From Minisyncoccota bacterium (GTDB lineage: Bacteria; Patescibacteriota; Minisyncoccia; Moranbacterales; GCA-2747515), in NCBI GenBank assembly GCA_937936355.1, contig CALDDM010000003.1:1-48536 (forward strand): 48,536 bases of DNA, given 5' to 3'. Positions 15,840 through 25,749 of this stretch are shown in pieces (positions within the stretch are counted from its first letter, which is position 1; every line of letters starts with the position of its first letter). The translations under genes were made by a program, and so were the position numbers. Under the pieces are notes generated by a model. The model had not been told where the DNA came from and searched no databases. It saw only the letters and a list, made by a program, of their open reading frames with translations.

Positions 15840-18308
15840 GTGCGCAAATATAAAAACTTTTTACAATGGTATTACGGTAAGGGTATTCGTGATTACGGCA
15901 CTGCAGTGCGTAATGTCATGTCTTTTTTGCCACGGTTTTTTTCTTTTGGGTTACTTGGTCGTACGCTTTTTGCTCCATGGCATCGTGATATCTCGTTGCG
16001 ATCTTGGGCAGGTGTTCAGCCGCTGAAATCTCTCCAGCGCTTAATTTGGAATCTTTTCTCGCGTTTTGTTGGTCTCTTTATACGTCTTGGTACGCTTGCG
16101 CTTGGTGCCGTGTGCTTGTGTGCGTTTCTGATTTTTGCCGTGATACTCTTTGTCGTATATTTTGCATGGCCAGGTGTTGCGATCGTGAGTATGGTTTTCT
16201 TTTTTGCAGGGCACTGGATCATCGGTGGTGTTTTGGCGGTGATGCTGGGTGTATGTGGTGGTTGGGCATATCTCAATTACCGACAATTTTTTCACCGGCC
16301 GTATGCGAAGATGGATATTTTGATGCTTGCACAGCAACCGTGGTTTCATCGTGTGTGGGAACGCTTCGGTATCGCGGCAGACGATGTTGCGCCTGAGGTG
16401 CTGTCTTCTCTGGATGCGTTTGAGTCTTTTTTGCGCACACATGAAATGTCTCTGGAGGAGGCGCAGGACGTAATTGCTTGGGAGATGGAATATCAGCGCT
16501 CGCGGGAAGAAGTGGCTCGACCATTTAGCCAGAAAGCGCTTGATCGTATACATTCTCTTGGACGCTGGTGGCATTACGGCTACACACCCACACTTAATCG
16601 TTTCTCACATGACCTTTCTCGTAATGACTATTCGTCCTATGGCCGCGAAAAACTTCATGGGCATCAAAGGGAAATGTCTGCAATTGAATCAGCATTACAA
16701 AAGCCGGGAGAAAATAATGTTTTACTTGTCGGTGAGCCAGGTGTCGGTCGGACATTTCTTGTGCACTTGCTTGCGCAGCGTGTGCGTAACGGTATCTATC
16801 GTGGCACGGTCTTGGGGGAGCAGCGTATTCTGGAGGCTGATCTATCGCAAGCGATTGCCAAAGCGAAGGATCGGGGTCGTGATCCTGAATTTGTGGCACA
16901 AGGTTATCTTCATGAGGCTGCGCATGCAGGTAACGTTACTCTTTTTCTCAAAAATTTTGAACAATACTTTGATCGACACACTTCTCATAGCAGAGACTTT
17001 TCCTATGCTGCAATGCTTGATGAGTATGCGCCACTCCCACACTTTCGGATGATTGCGACGACATCGGAAGAGGCTTTTCAATCTGTTCTTCGAGTACATG
17101 ATGGTATGCTTGCTCATTTTTCTGTGATCCACGTTGACGAGATGAATGAGGAGCATGCGATACAGACACTCTTTACGCATTTTTATGATCGGTCACGTAC
17201 GGTTTTTACGTACCAGGCTTTGCGAGAGATTGTGCGTGACAGTGCTCGTTATACCAATACCGGACCGTTGCCGTCGCGTGCACTCGCACTTGCCGAGGAA
17301 GTTAAGACGTATTGGCGTGGTGCTGGTGGTGCCGGCTGGGTTACTCCGGATGTTGTTTTGTCATATATTACACACAAGACTGGTATTCCACTTGGTCATG
17401 TAACTGGCAAGGAAGAGCAGCAAAAGCTCCTCACCCTCGAAGAGAATCTTGCGCAACGAGTCATAGCGCAGCCGGAAGCAGCGCGAGCTCTTGCTGAGGC
17501 GCTACGGAGAATGCGTAGCGGGATTGCTCGTCCGCATCGTCCTGCGGGCAGCTTTCTTTTCCTTGGTCCTACAGGTGTGGGGAAGACGGAGATGGCGAAA
17601 ACTGTTGCAGCTGAGTATTTTGGTGGTGAGGATAAGGTGGCTCGTATTGATATGTCCGAATATCAAGGCAGTGGCGCACTTACGAAACTTCTTGGCTCAC
17701 GCTCTACGGGTGAGAAGGGTTCGTTGAGTGAGATCGTTGCAACGCAGCCTTATAGTGTTTTGTTGCTTGATGAAATTGAAAAGGCAGATGCTTCTGTGCT
17801 TGATATTTTCTTGCAGATTCTTGATGAGGGCTTTGCACATAATGGTTTTGGTCGCAAACTTCACTTTACCTCTATGGTAATTATTGCAACGTCTAATGCT
17901 GGATCTCGCGCGATTGCGCATATGGTAGCGCAGGGTGACGTGAAAAACTTACAGGAACAAGTCCTTGCGCGCGTGGTGGAGTCCGGTATATACCGACAAG
18001 AGTTTCTCAACAGGTTTGATGATGTCGTCGTCTTTACGCCGCTTGATGTTCAAGCTATGCAAAAAGTGACAAAGCTCATGCTTGCAAAATTTGCTGCGCG
18101 TATTGCGCAAGAGCAAAATGTCGTCCTTACGTTTGCAGATGATGTCTCAGCGAAGATCGTAGAGAAGGGTTACGAGCCCAAAAACGGCGCTCGGTCGATC
18201 TTGCGATATATCGATAAGACCCTTGCAGATGTTCTTGCAAAGAAGCTTATCTCTGGCAATGTTTTGCGTGGTGATGCGGTGCACTTCAGTGCATCGGATC
18301 TATTGTAG
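15840..18308 (+). CDS. Membrane-anchored Clp/Hsp100-type AAA+ ATPase
   Basis: N-terminal TM helices; D1 P-loop GEPGVGRT; D2 GPTGVGKTEMAKT and VLLLDEIEKAD; RQEFLNRFDDVVVF. Confidence 0.9.
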   Translation: MRKYKNFLQWYYGKGIRDYGTAVRNVMSFLPRFFSFGLLGRTLFAPWHRDISLRSWAGVQPLKSLQRLIWNLFSRFVGLFIRLGTLALGAVCLCAFLIFAVILFVVYFAWPGVAIVSMVFFFAGHWIIGGVLAVMLGVCGGWAYLNYRQFFHRPYAKMDILMLAQQPWFHRVWERFGIAADDVAPEVLSSLDAFESFLRTHEMSLEEAQDVIAWEMEYQRSREEVARPFSQKALDRIHSLGRWWHYGYTPTLNRFSHDLSRNDYSSYGREKLHGHQREMSAIESALQKPGENNVLLVGEPGVGRTFLVHLLAQRVRNGIYRGTVLGEQRILEADLSQAIAKAKDRGRDPEFVAQGYLHEAAHAGNVTLFLKNFEQYFDRHTSHSRDFSYAAMLDEYAPLPHFRMIATTSEEAFQSVLRVHDGMLAHFSVIHVDEMNEEHAIQTLFTHFYDRSRTVFTYQALREIVRDSARYTNTGPLPSRALALAEEVKTYWRGAGGAGWVTPDVVLSYITHKTGIPLGHVTGKEEQQKLLTLEENLAQRVIAQPEAARALAEALRRMRSGIARPHRPAGSFLFLGPTGVGKTEMAKTVAAEYFGGEDKVARIDMSEYQGSGALTKLLGSRSTGEKGSLSEIVATQPYSVLLLDEIEKADASVLDIFLQILDEGFAHNGFGRKLHFTSMVIIATSNAGSRAIAHMVAQGDVKNLQEQVLARVVESGIYRQEFLNRFDDVVVFTPLDVQAMQKVTKLMLAKFAARIAQEQNVVLTFADDVSAKIVEKGYEPKNGARSILRYIDKTLADVLAKKLISGNVLRGDAVHFSASDLL

Positions 18309-18481
18309 AAAGAAATACTTACAATTTCTCCTTTTGTTTTGAATGAGCACTCTTCAGGGAGTGTGTGATAGTGTCCTTGCTTAGGTGCCATTTTTAAGTT
18401 GGGATAGGTGTATGTCAAATTTATTTACACAGGAGTAAGCTTGTGTTACTGTGGGATACACATCCAATTTTGGGGACAAGC

Positions 18482-18712
18482 ATGTCGACAAAAAAAGAGT
18501 CTGTTGTACTTACGAGAGAAAATGCTGGCTCATTTCTGTGGTGGGTAGATTCAGCCTTGCCTATTGTTGCAGGCCTCACATTTCTTTCTGTTGGAGCACA
18601 TTACGATAGTGTGAAGTATGGATTGCTAAGCGCCGTAATTGTGTATGTCTGCATAAAATCCATCGTGTTTTTTTGTGCATACTGGAGAATGAAGTGGAGA
18701 AGAATGTTCTAG
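18482..18712 (+). CDS. Small membrane protein
   Basis: Two hydrophobic segments; located between the Clp gene and the CIRCE element. Confidence 0.5.
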   Translation: MSTKKESVVLTRENAGSFLWWVDSALPIVAGLTFLSVGAHYDSVKYGLLSAVIVYVCIKSIVFFCAYWRMKWRRMF

Positions 18713-18847
18713 AACCAAAATGAGTGCTAAATATCTGACCGTCACTTGGAAACTGCAAGGAGGCGGTTTTCATTTTGATTTGTATGCGTACTTACCTTGT
18801 GTTTGCCTTGCGCCTGAGTCAAAGACTTTTGCGTCTTCATTGGTGAA

Positions 18848-18874
18848 TTAGCACTCTACTTGACAGAGTGCTAA
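18848..18874. promoter_or_regulatory. CIRCE operator (HrcA-binding inverted repeat)
   Basis: TTAGCACTC-N9-GAGTGCTAA, exact match to the consensus, directly upstream of hrcA. Confidence 0.97.
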
Positions 18875-18926
18875 TTGTTGTTTAGACTGTTTATATGGAA
18901 TGAGGTAATTCTCTGTTTCCACAAAT

Positions 18927-19679
18927 ATGAAACTTAATGAACGACAATTAAAGATTCTTGCAGCAGTTGTGCAAGAGTATACACAGACTGGCTTACCAGT
19001 AGGTTCTAGCGTACTGACGAAAAAATATAATTTCGATGTTTCATCCGCAACGCTTCGTGCTGATATGGTGAGTTTGGAGAAGGAAAATATGCTCCATCAA
19101 CCACATACATCAGCGGGTCGGATGCCAACGGATGCTGGATACAAGTACTTTGTAGAAAACATCATGGCAGAAAGGGAGCTCTCCAAAGAGCAGCAAGTTG
19201 CGCTTCAGAAAGAGCTTTTGCAGCTGCGCGCACAAAATGTGCGTTTGATGCGTACGACTGCTAAGCTCATTTCAACTGTAAGTGGCTATGCTGCAGTGAT
19301 CGTTAATGCAAAGACGGGGGAGACATCAGAATTTGGTCTGACAAACTTACTGAAAGATGTTGATAAAGAGAATATAGATGACCTCTGTAAAGTGGCTGAG
19401 ACCTTGGACTACATCGATGAGCAATGTGACGATCTGATGAAAGATTTAAATGATGGTCAGACGCATATTTACATCGGTCAAGATAATCCAATTACGCAGA
19501 CCAAGAATTATTCAATGGTTGTGAGTAAGTATGAATCTGGAGGAGACGAGGGGATTGTTGCGCTGATTGGTCCCAAAAACATGAAATATGATAAAAATAA
19601 GTCTCTTATTGATTATGTGAAGAAGCTCCTGGGTGGAGCTGGTAAAGTTGGTGTCTTTGTAACTGTCGTAGGGATTTAG
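18927..19679 (+). CDS. hrcA: Heat-inducible transcription repressor HrcA (short form)
   Basis: LNERQLKILAAVVQEYTQTGLPVGSSVL...SSATLRADMVSLEKENMLHQPHTSAGRMPTDAGYKYFV, preceded by CIRCE. Confidence 0.93.
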   Translation: MKLNERQLKILAAVVQEYTQTGLPVGSSVLTKKYNFDVSSATLRADMVSLEKENMLHQPHTSAGRMPTDAGYKYFVENIMAERELSKEQQVALQKELLQLRAQNVRLMRTTAKLISTVSGYAAVIVNAKTGETSEFGLTNLLKDVDKENIDDLCKVAETLDYIDEQCDDLMKDLNDGQTHIYIGQDNPITQTKNYSMVVSKYESGGDEGIVALIGPKNMKYDKNKSLIDYVKKLLGGAGKVGVFVTVVGI

Positions 19680-19722
19680 GACATTGAATAATATTGAATA
19701 TAGAAATTTGAATTAGAACATT

Positions 19723-20661
19723 ATGGCAGAAAAAAAGAAAAAAATGGACGATGGTATTGTTAAAAATTGTAAACGAGATGTTTTTGCAGTGACACAGAAA
19801 GCTGTGGTTTACGATCCTGTTGGTAAAAAATTTCTTATTGTAAAGGATTCGCCAATTGATGGTGGAGATGCAATTGAGGTTCTTGGAGATTGGCAGTTTG
19901 CAGGTGGGCATATTGATTATGCTGATGAAAGTGTGGCAGAGGCTATCAAAAGAGAGATTGTTGAAGAGCTTGGAGATAATTTTGAATTTGATTTGGGAGG
20001 AGTATTTCACACAGCGAGGGCTGACTATGGTAAGAATAGGCGCATTATGAATAGTTGGCTTGTGACCTATGTTGAAGGTGATATATCGCTTAGTGACGAG
20101 CAGTTAGAATATAAGTGGGTAACTAGTGAGGAGATACAAAATAGTGATGTTTATTTTGAGTGGCTGAAGGACATTGTCTTATCTGCTGATCAATATATTG
20201 AGCGATCAGAATCCCATGAGAAGATGTTGCGGACGCTCGCGGAGTTTGATAACTACAAGAAGCGATCGTCTGAACAGCAAAAAGACTTTGCAAAATACGC
20301 AAGCGAAAAAGTGATTATGGAAATGCTTCCTGTTTTGGATAACTTCCATGCCGCGACAGGCTTTGTGCCAGAGGATCAAAAAGATTCACCATGGCTGACA
20401 GGTATCATGTATATCCAGCAACAGATGGAAAAAGTCTTCGAAGACGCAGGTGTGCGACCAATCGAAGTGGCTGTGGGCGATGCATTTGATGCCCAGAAGA
20501 TGGAGGCTATCAAGGCAGAGAATCCTCAGGGATCTGATGATGCTTCTGGCGAGGTTGAAAATGAGCAACAAGAGGAGCAACAGAAAGTTTCGAAGGTAGT
20601 ACAAAAGGGTTATATGATCGCTGATCGCGTGATGCGTGTGGCGCGTGTCGAGCTAGGCTAG
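19723..20661 (+). CDS. grpE: Nudix hydrolase domain fused to GrpE nucleotide-exchange factor
   Basis: N-terminal GGHIDYADESVAEAIKREIVEELGD Nudix-box-like segment; C-terminal LRTLAEFDNYKKRSSEQQKDF...MLPVLDNFHAA...KVVQKGYMIADRVMRVARVELG GrpE signature; no intervening stop. Confidence 0.88.
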   Translation: MAEKKKKMDDGIVKNCKRDVFAVTQKAVVYDPVGKKFLIVKDSPIDGGDAIEVLGDWQFAGGHIDYADESVAEAIKREIVEELGDNFEFDLGGVFHTARADYGKNRRIMNSWLVTYVEGDISLSDEQLEYKWVTSEEIQNSDVYFEWLKDIVLSADQYIERSESHEKMLRTLAEFDNYKKRSSEQQKDFAKYASEKVIMEMLPVLDNFHAATGFVPEDQKDSPWLTGIMYIQQQMEKVFEDAGVRPIEVAVGDAFDAQKMEAIKAENPQGSDDASGEVENEQQEEQQKVSKVVQKGYMIADRVMRVARVELG

Positions 20662-20749
20662 TGATAGTGGGTCTTATCTATTTTTGTCTGTGTGGAGTAT
20701 AGAACGCAGTGGCCAATGTGTTGTATATTCCATCAGATAACAATGTAAC

Positions 20750-21178
20750 ATGAGACCTATGAGTCAAAACATCGTACGGTGGAATCCGCTCCACGAAGTC
20801 GATCGTTTCTTTGACGATGACTTTATGGGAGTGATGCATTCTACTCTTGCGCCTGCGATTGATGTTTATCAAGATAAAGATAATGTCATTGTAGAAGCGC
20901 AGATGCCTGGTATTGATCCTGAAAAGGTTGATATAGACATCGAAAATGACGTCCTTACTATTTCTGCGGATGTGCAGAGTAATCAGGAAGTTCAAAAAGA
21001 AAATTTCTATCGCAAAGAAATTCGCAGTGGTTCGTTTGCGCGACGTATCATCTTGCCGATGAGTGTCAAAGCTGACAAAGCTTCTGCGGACTATGAAAAA
21101 GGCATGCTGACAATCACACTTCCAAAGATTGAGGAAGTAAAACCAAAAAAGGTTGCAGTGCGCGTCAAAGGAAAGTAG
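20750..21178 (+). CDS. Hsp20 / small heat-shock protein
   Basis: PAIDVYQDKDNVIVEAQMPGIDPEKVDIDIENDVLTISA...GSFARRIILP alpha-crystallin domain. Confidence 0.93.
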   Translation: MRPMSQNIVRWNPLHEVDRFFDDDFMGVMHSTLAPAIDVYQDKDNVIVEAQMPGIDPEKVDIDIENDVLTISADVQSNQEVQKENFYRKEIRSGSFARRIILPMSVKADKASADYEKGMLTITLPKIEEVKPKKVAVRVKGK

Positions 21179-21283
21179 TGGAGATAGTATCTCCTTGTCC
21201 TTGCTGAGGTAGCTCGGCAAGGATCTAGGGGAGGATATTCCCATACATTTATCAATAACATTATTTCAATTAGAATCAATTTT

Positions 21284-23227
21284 ATGAGTAAAATTCTCGG
21301 TATCGATCTCGGTACAACAAACAGTGCGATGGCAGTCATCGAAGGTGGCAAGCCGGAAATCCTCGAAAACAAAGAGGGTAATCGTACAACGCCATCTATG
21401 GTGGCGGTCAATAAATCTGGTGAGCGACTTGTTGGACTTCTTGCGAAGCGTCAAGCAATGACGAATCCAGAGAATACTCTCTTTAGTGTAAAGCGTTTTA
21501 TCGGACGGCAGTTTGATGATAAGGAGGTGCAAGAAGACATCAAGCTTTCGCCATACAAGGTGGTCAAGGGAGATGGTGGTAGTATCAAGGTTACAATGGG
21601 TGACAAAGACTACACGCCACAAGAGGTTGCTGCGATGATCCTCGGTAAAATGAAAGCTGATGCAGAAGAAAAGATCGGAAGTAAGATCGAAGAAGCTGTG
21701 ATTACTGTGCCTGCGTACTTTGATGATTCACAACGCAAAGCAACCAAAGAGGCTGGTGAGATCGCAGGGCTGAAAGTTCGTCGTGTGATCAATGAACCAA
21801 CTGCTGCTGCACTTGCATATGGTTTTAACACGAACAAGGATGAAAAGATTGCTGTCTACGACCTTGGTGGTGGAACATTTGATGTTTCAATCCTTGAGGT
21901 AAGTGATGACACAATCGAGGTAAAGGCAACTAATGGTGACACACACCTTGGTGGTGATGATTTTGATCAGGCGATTATCGCGCACATCTTGGAAGAGTTC
22001 AAGAAGCAAGAGGGTGTTGATCTTTCAAAGGACAACAGTGCTTTGCAGCGTGTGAAGGAATCAGCGGAGAAGGCAAAGATTGAGCTTTCTACTGCAGATC
22101 AGACAGAGATTAATCAGCCATTTATCACGCAAGGTGATGCTGGTCCTGTGCATCTCGTGATGACAATCACACGATCAAAGATGGAAGAAATTATCCACGA
22201 CCTGGTAAAGAAGACACTTGGTCCAGTAGAGGCTGCTCTCAAAGATGCTGGTATCGCCAAGGGAGATATCAATGAGGTTGTCCTTGTTGGTGGTATGACA
22301 CGTATGCCAGTGATCCAAAAGACTGTGGAAGAATTCTTTGGCAAGAAGCCAAATGTTACTGTGAACCCAGATGAGGTGGTTGCGCTTGGTGCAGCTGTGC
22401 AAGGTGGTGTGTTCCAGGGTGACGTGAAAGACGTACTCCTGCTTGATGTGACACCACTGACACTTGGTATCGAGACAATGGGTGGTGTACGGACACCGCT
22501 GATCGACAAGAACACGACAATCCCTGCAAATAAGTCACAAGTGTTTTCTACTGCTGCAGACAATCAGCCCTCAGTAGATATTCATGTGTGTCAGGGAGAG
22601 CGTGAGATGGCTGCGGATAACAAGTCACTGGGACGCTTTATCCTTGATGGTATCCCACCAGCACCACGTGGCGTGCCGCAGATCGAAGTGCATTTTGACA
22701 TCGATGCGAATGGTATCTTGAGCGTCAAAGCGATTGACAAGGGTACTGGCAAAGAGCAAAGCATCAAGATCGAAGGTACATCTGGTCTGAGTGAAGAGGA
22801 GATCGAACGCATGAAAAAAGATGCAGAAGCACATGCAGAGGAGGACAAGAAGAAAAAAGAAGAGGTTGAAGTTCGCAACACTGCAGAAACAATGATCTTT
22901 ACAACCAAGAAGGCAATGGAAGAGGCTGGTGATAAAGTCTCAGATGATGAGAAGAAGCCTGTTGAGGAAAAGATGAAAGAGCTTGAAGAAATCCTGAAGG
23001 ATGACAAAGCTGACATCGAAAAGATCAAGGAGGCTTCTGAGGCGCTGAGCAAAGAAGCACAAAAAATTGGCGAGAAACTCTACGCTGCAAACGCGGCTGA
23101 CGCGGAAGCGAAAGCTGATGGTGACTCAGACAAGGCTGATGGCGATGCCAAAGAAGCAGAAGTCGAGGATGACAAAGCTGACGCAAAGTCTGACGACAAA
23201 ACTGAAGACAAGAAAGAGGATAAGTAA
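21284..23227 (+). CDS. dnaK: Molecular chaperone DnaK
   Basis: [19 protein letters not shown]...[15 protein letters not shown]...[11 protein letters not shown]. Confidence 0.98.
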   Translation: MSKILGIDLGTTNSAMAVIEGGKPEILENKEGNRTTPSMVAVNKSGERLVGLLAKRQAMTNPENTLFSVKRFIGRQFDDKEVQEDIKLSPYKVVKGDGGSIKVTMGDKDYTPQEVAAMILGKMKADAEEKIGSKIEEAVITVPAYFDDSQRKATKEAGEIAGLKVRRVINEPTAAALAYGFNTNKDEKIAVYDLGGGTFDVSILEVSDDTIEVKATNGDTHLGGDDFDQAIIAHILEEFKKQEGVDLSKDNSALQRVKESAEKAKIELSTADQTEINQPFITQGDAGPVHLVMTITRSKMEEIIHDLVKKTLGPVEAALKDAGIAKGDINEVVLVGGMTRMPVIQKTVEEFFGKKPNVTVNPDEVVALGAAVQGGVFQGDVKDVLLLDVTPLTLGIETMGGVRTPLIDKNTTIPANKSQVFSTAADNQPSVDIHVCQGEREMAADNKSLGRFILDGIPPAPRGVPQIEVHFDIDANGILSVKAIDKGTGKEQSIKIEGTSGLSEEEIERMKKDAEAHAEEDKKKKEEVEVRNTAETMIFTTKKAMEEAGDKVSDDEKKPVEEKMKELEEILKDDKADIEKIKEASEALSKEAQKIGEKLYAANAADAEAKADGDSDKADGDAKEAEVEDDKADAKSDDKTEDKKEDK

Positions 23228-23239
23228 ATCTTCTCAATC

Positions 23240-23270
23240 AAGCCGAGGGTGTAGAGCCCTCGGTTTTTAG
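23240..23270 (+). terminator. Rho-independent terminator of dnaK
   Basis: agccgagggtgtagagccctcggttttta. Confidence 0.85.
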
Positions 23271-23296
23271 TCACTTGATATGTATTTAATGATTGT

Positions 23297-24502
23297 ATGA
23301 GTCAAATAAGAAATTCAAAAATTCTCGATGAGGGATATAGGGTCGATGATTTGCTAAACTTTGAACATGACACAAGGAATTTTAGTGAATATTTGAGTAC
23401 AATTGAGAATTCATCTCTGGTGGGTTTAGTTGGATCTTATGGTTCAGGTAAGAGTACTATGATGCATCAGCTTGAGAAGTTAGACTCGAAAAACTGGATT
23501 ATTTTTGATGCTTGGTCGCTGCCAAATAGGAAAGATATGTGGGAGGGATTTGTGCTAAGTGTAGCAAGGTCTATTTCAGATAGAGAGTTTGAAAATGTGA
23601 GGCAAAAAATTGATGCTGAGTCTGGTCAGGATTTGAAGAGCTTACTTTCATTGGTTGCGCATTCACTGAATGTCTATCTTCCAGGCTCAAGTACTGTACT
23701 AGAAAAGGCCGGTGCACTTTTTAGATCGTCTCCAATACGAAGAGTATATGAATTTGAAGATTTACTTTTTGATCTTCTGAGCAAAAATGATTCGGATTTA
23801 TATATTGTCCTTGAGGATGTTGATCGAGCTGGAAAAGAAGGAGCTATTTTCCTTGAAACACTGAAGCAATTTGTACAGTCTAGGTTAAGTAAGCTCGTCA
23901 GCCATAGAATATTATTTATCGTCCCTATGCCTGCTGACATATTAAATACGGAGGGAGATATAAAAAATTCTTATGACAAATCTCTCGATTATAAGCATAA
24001 CTTTCATCCGGAACCTGTTTTTCTAGACTTTCTAAAAGCTGTTTTTGATTTGGATGATGTGGGGTACTCTCAGTTAAACGATCTTTTGCAATTTTATCGT
24101 AAATCAGGATGCTCAATAAGGGATATCAAGTCTTTCTTGAGAGGTTCTTTGAATATTTTTTATCAAAAAGAAAGAATTCATAACTTTACTCCTGATATAA
24201 GAATGGTAATAATGATAGAGCTTCATAGACAAATGAAACTTGGGTATTCTAATAAAGAATTTGGAATGAAACACTACAATTTTAAGTCTTTAAACGATCC
24301 TCAGAGATATTTTGGTGCATTTTGTTTTTCGCTTTTGAACGATAAGGAAGTGCCAAGTAAATTTATTGAAGATGGAATGCCTGATAGAATTAGAATGCCT
24401 GAAATAGTTATTTCTGATAAGACTAAATCTCATCTCCCAGAAAATTTTAAGGATCCCTTTGTGAAAGAGGGTGTGATGAAGATATCAGCAAGCTACATTT
24501 AA
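23297..24502 (+). CDS. KAP-family-like P-loop NTPase
   Basis: SSLVGLVGSYGSGKSTMMHQLEK Walker A; LYIVLEDVDRAGKEG Walker B-like; 401 aa; no TM segments obvious. Confidence 0.75.
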   Translation: MSQIRNSKILDEGYRVDDLLNFEHDTRNFSEYLSTIENSSLVGLVGSYGSGKSTMMHQLEKLDSKNWIIFDAWSLPNRKDMWEGFVLSVARSISDREFENVRQKIDAESGQDLKSLLSLVAHSLNVYLPGSSTVLEKAGALFRSSPIRRVYEFEDLLFDLLSKNDSDLYIVLEDVDRAGKEGAIFLETLKQFVQSRLSKLVSHRILFIVPMPADILNTEGDIKNSYDKSLDYKHNFHPEPVFLDFLKAVFDLDDVGYSQLNDLLQFYRKSGCSIRDIKSFLRGSLNIFYQKERIHNFTPDIRMVIMIELHRQMKLGYSNKEFGMKHYNFKSLNDPQRYFGAFCFSLLNDKEVPSKFIEDGMPDRIRMPEIVISDKTKSHLPENFKDPFVKEGVMKISASYI

Positions 24503-24507
24503 GCATT

Positions 24508-25131
24508 ATGAAAGCCTTATTAAATCACTTTGAATCTTTTTGGCGGGGGTTTTGTGCGATCTTTGGGGCGCGGTATGCGGATGCGCCTTTTGAGCGGATC
24601 GTTGTGATTACTGGGATCAAAAGTTCTCGGCGGTATATGAAACCTTTTATCACAATGCTTGAGAAGAATTTTCCTCAGGCTGAGGTGGTGCTTGTGCAGC
24701 GGTATTATCTCCACACACAGGAGAATCTTGTCGCTTCTCTCATTGATGACGCAGTGCGTGAGCTTGCACAGGAGAAGAAGACGATTGTCTTTGGGCACTC
24801 GTTTGGCGGAATCGTTGCGCGTGGTGCGATCAGTCGTTTGCAGCGGTCAGATCACATCATCCTCTTGGTGACACTTGGCTCACCGCATGGTATGCAGGAC
24901 TTTGGCGTAGCTGATGCTATGGTAGCGCATAATGTGCCCGAGGCGTGTGCAGTGCCGGTACTTACTTTTGGCGGGCGGGCAGATGTCGTCGTGCCTGACG
25001 AATTTTCTCGGTTTCGCGGGGAAGTGGGACATGTCTCACTATCGTGCATTCATAGTGCATTTGTGCGCACCTCGCGTACGCGTAAGGAAGTTGTGAGCGC
25101 AGTCATGCAACGCCTTATGCGTGTTGTGTGA
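24508..25131 (+). CDS. Alpha/beta-hydrolase (lipase-like)
   Basis: TIVFGHSFGGIVARGAISRL nucleophile elbow; LGSPHGM. Confidence 0.8.
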   Translation: MKALLNHFESFWRGFCAIFGARYADAPFERIVVITGIKSSRRYMKPFITMLEKNFPQAEVVLVQRYYLHTQENLVASLIDDAVRELAQEKKTIVFGHSFGGIVARGAISRLQRSDHIILLVTLGSPHGMQDFGVADAMVAHNVPEACAVPVLTFGGRADVVVPDEFSRFRGEVGHVSLSCIHSAFVRTSRTRKEVVSAVMQRLMRVV

Positions 25132-25155
25132 TATTAAATGGCTATGGGAAAAAGT

Positions 25156-25186
25156 TGAGGCACCTTTCATTGGAAAGGCGCCTTGT
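25156..25186. terminator. Bidirectional hairpin terminator between convergent genes
   Basis: aggcacctttcattggaaaggcgcct. Confidence 0.75.
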
Positions 25187-25197
25187 GTGGATGTGTC

Positions 25198-25626
25198 CTA
25201 GTGGATCGTGGGATTTTGTGGATCATCTGTCGGCACTACTCCGTCTTTTTGTAGTGTCTCGATATCGATTGAGTCGTAGTATACCTGTCTTTTCTCGGCT
25301 GATTCTATCTCGAACTCTGGCATGTCACCGCAATCGATTAACCCAAGGGCAATGTCTTCGAGGGTATTATATTGTTTTTGCGAATAATACACCTCTTCTA
25401 CGTCAATGTGTAATGTGAGATTAGCGCTGATCCATCTTTCGTCGACAAGCGCAATGGGCCACCAGGTATCTATGGATAAATTACCTGAGTGTTTGTCCCT
25501 CTTTACGGTGCCATGACAGAGAAGGTCTAAATCTTTAATATAAATATTTGCAATGTAGTGCTCTCCCGTGGCTCGTAGTGTGAAAGGAACTAGTCTAAAT
25601 GCTACGCATGTATTTTTTGTGCTCAT
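25198..25626 (-). CDS. Hypothetical protein, tandem family member 1
   Basis: Shares the ANIYIKDLDLLCHGTVKRDKHSGNLSID pattern with the next ORF. Confidence 0.65.
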   Translation of the reverse strand: MSTKNTCVAFRLVPFTLRATGEHYIANIYIKDLDLLCHGTVKRDKHSGNLSIDTWWPIALVDERWISANLTLHIDVEEVYYSQKQYNTLEDIALGLIDCGDMPEFEIESAEKRQVYYDSIDIETLQKDGVVPTDDPQNPTIH

Positions 25627-25711
25627 TTTCCTTCTCCTGCATGCGTTATTTATAGCAAAGTACCTGAAATTTGCAAATCGGAGCGTGATGTAAAGTTTTC
25701 TATAAATGTGA

Positions 25712-25735
25712 AGAGCGCGTCGTTGACGCGCTCTG
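25712..25735 (-). terminator. Hairpin terminator
   Basis: agagcgcgtcgttgacgcgctct. Confidence 0.75.
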
Positions 25736-25749
25736 TGAGTGAGACTTTT

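Noticed and set aside
18340-18375. CIRCE-like sequence gagcactcttcagggagtgtgt
   Set aside because: The spacer is 6 nt rather than 9 and the outer bases mismatch. More likely an ordinary hairpin after the Clp gene.
22114-22563. Long minus-strand ORFs inside dnaK and other antisense ORFs in fusA, clp and trhO
   Set aside because: Antisense by-products within well-supported genes; no independent evidence.
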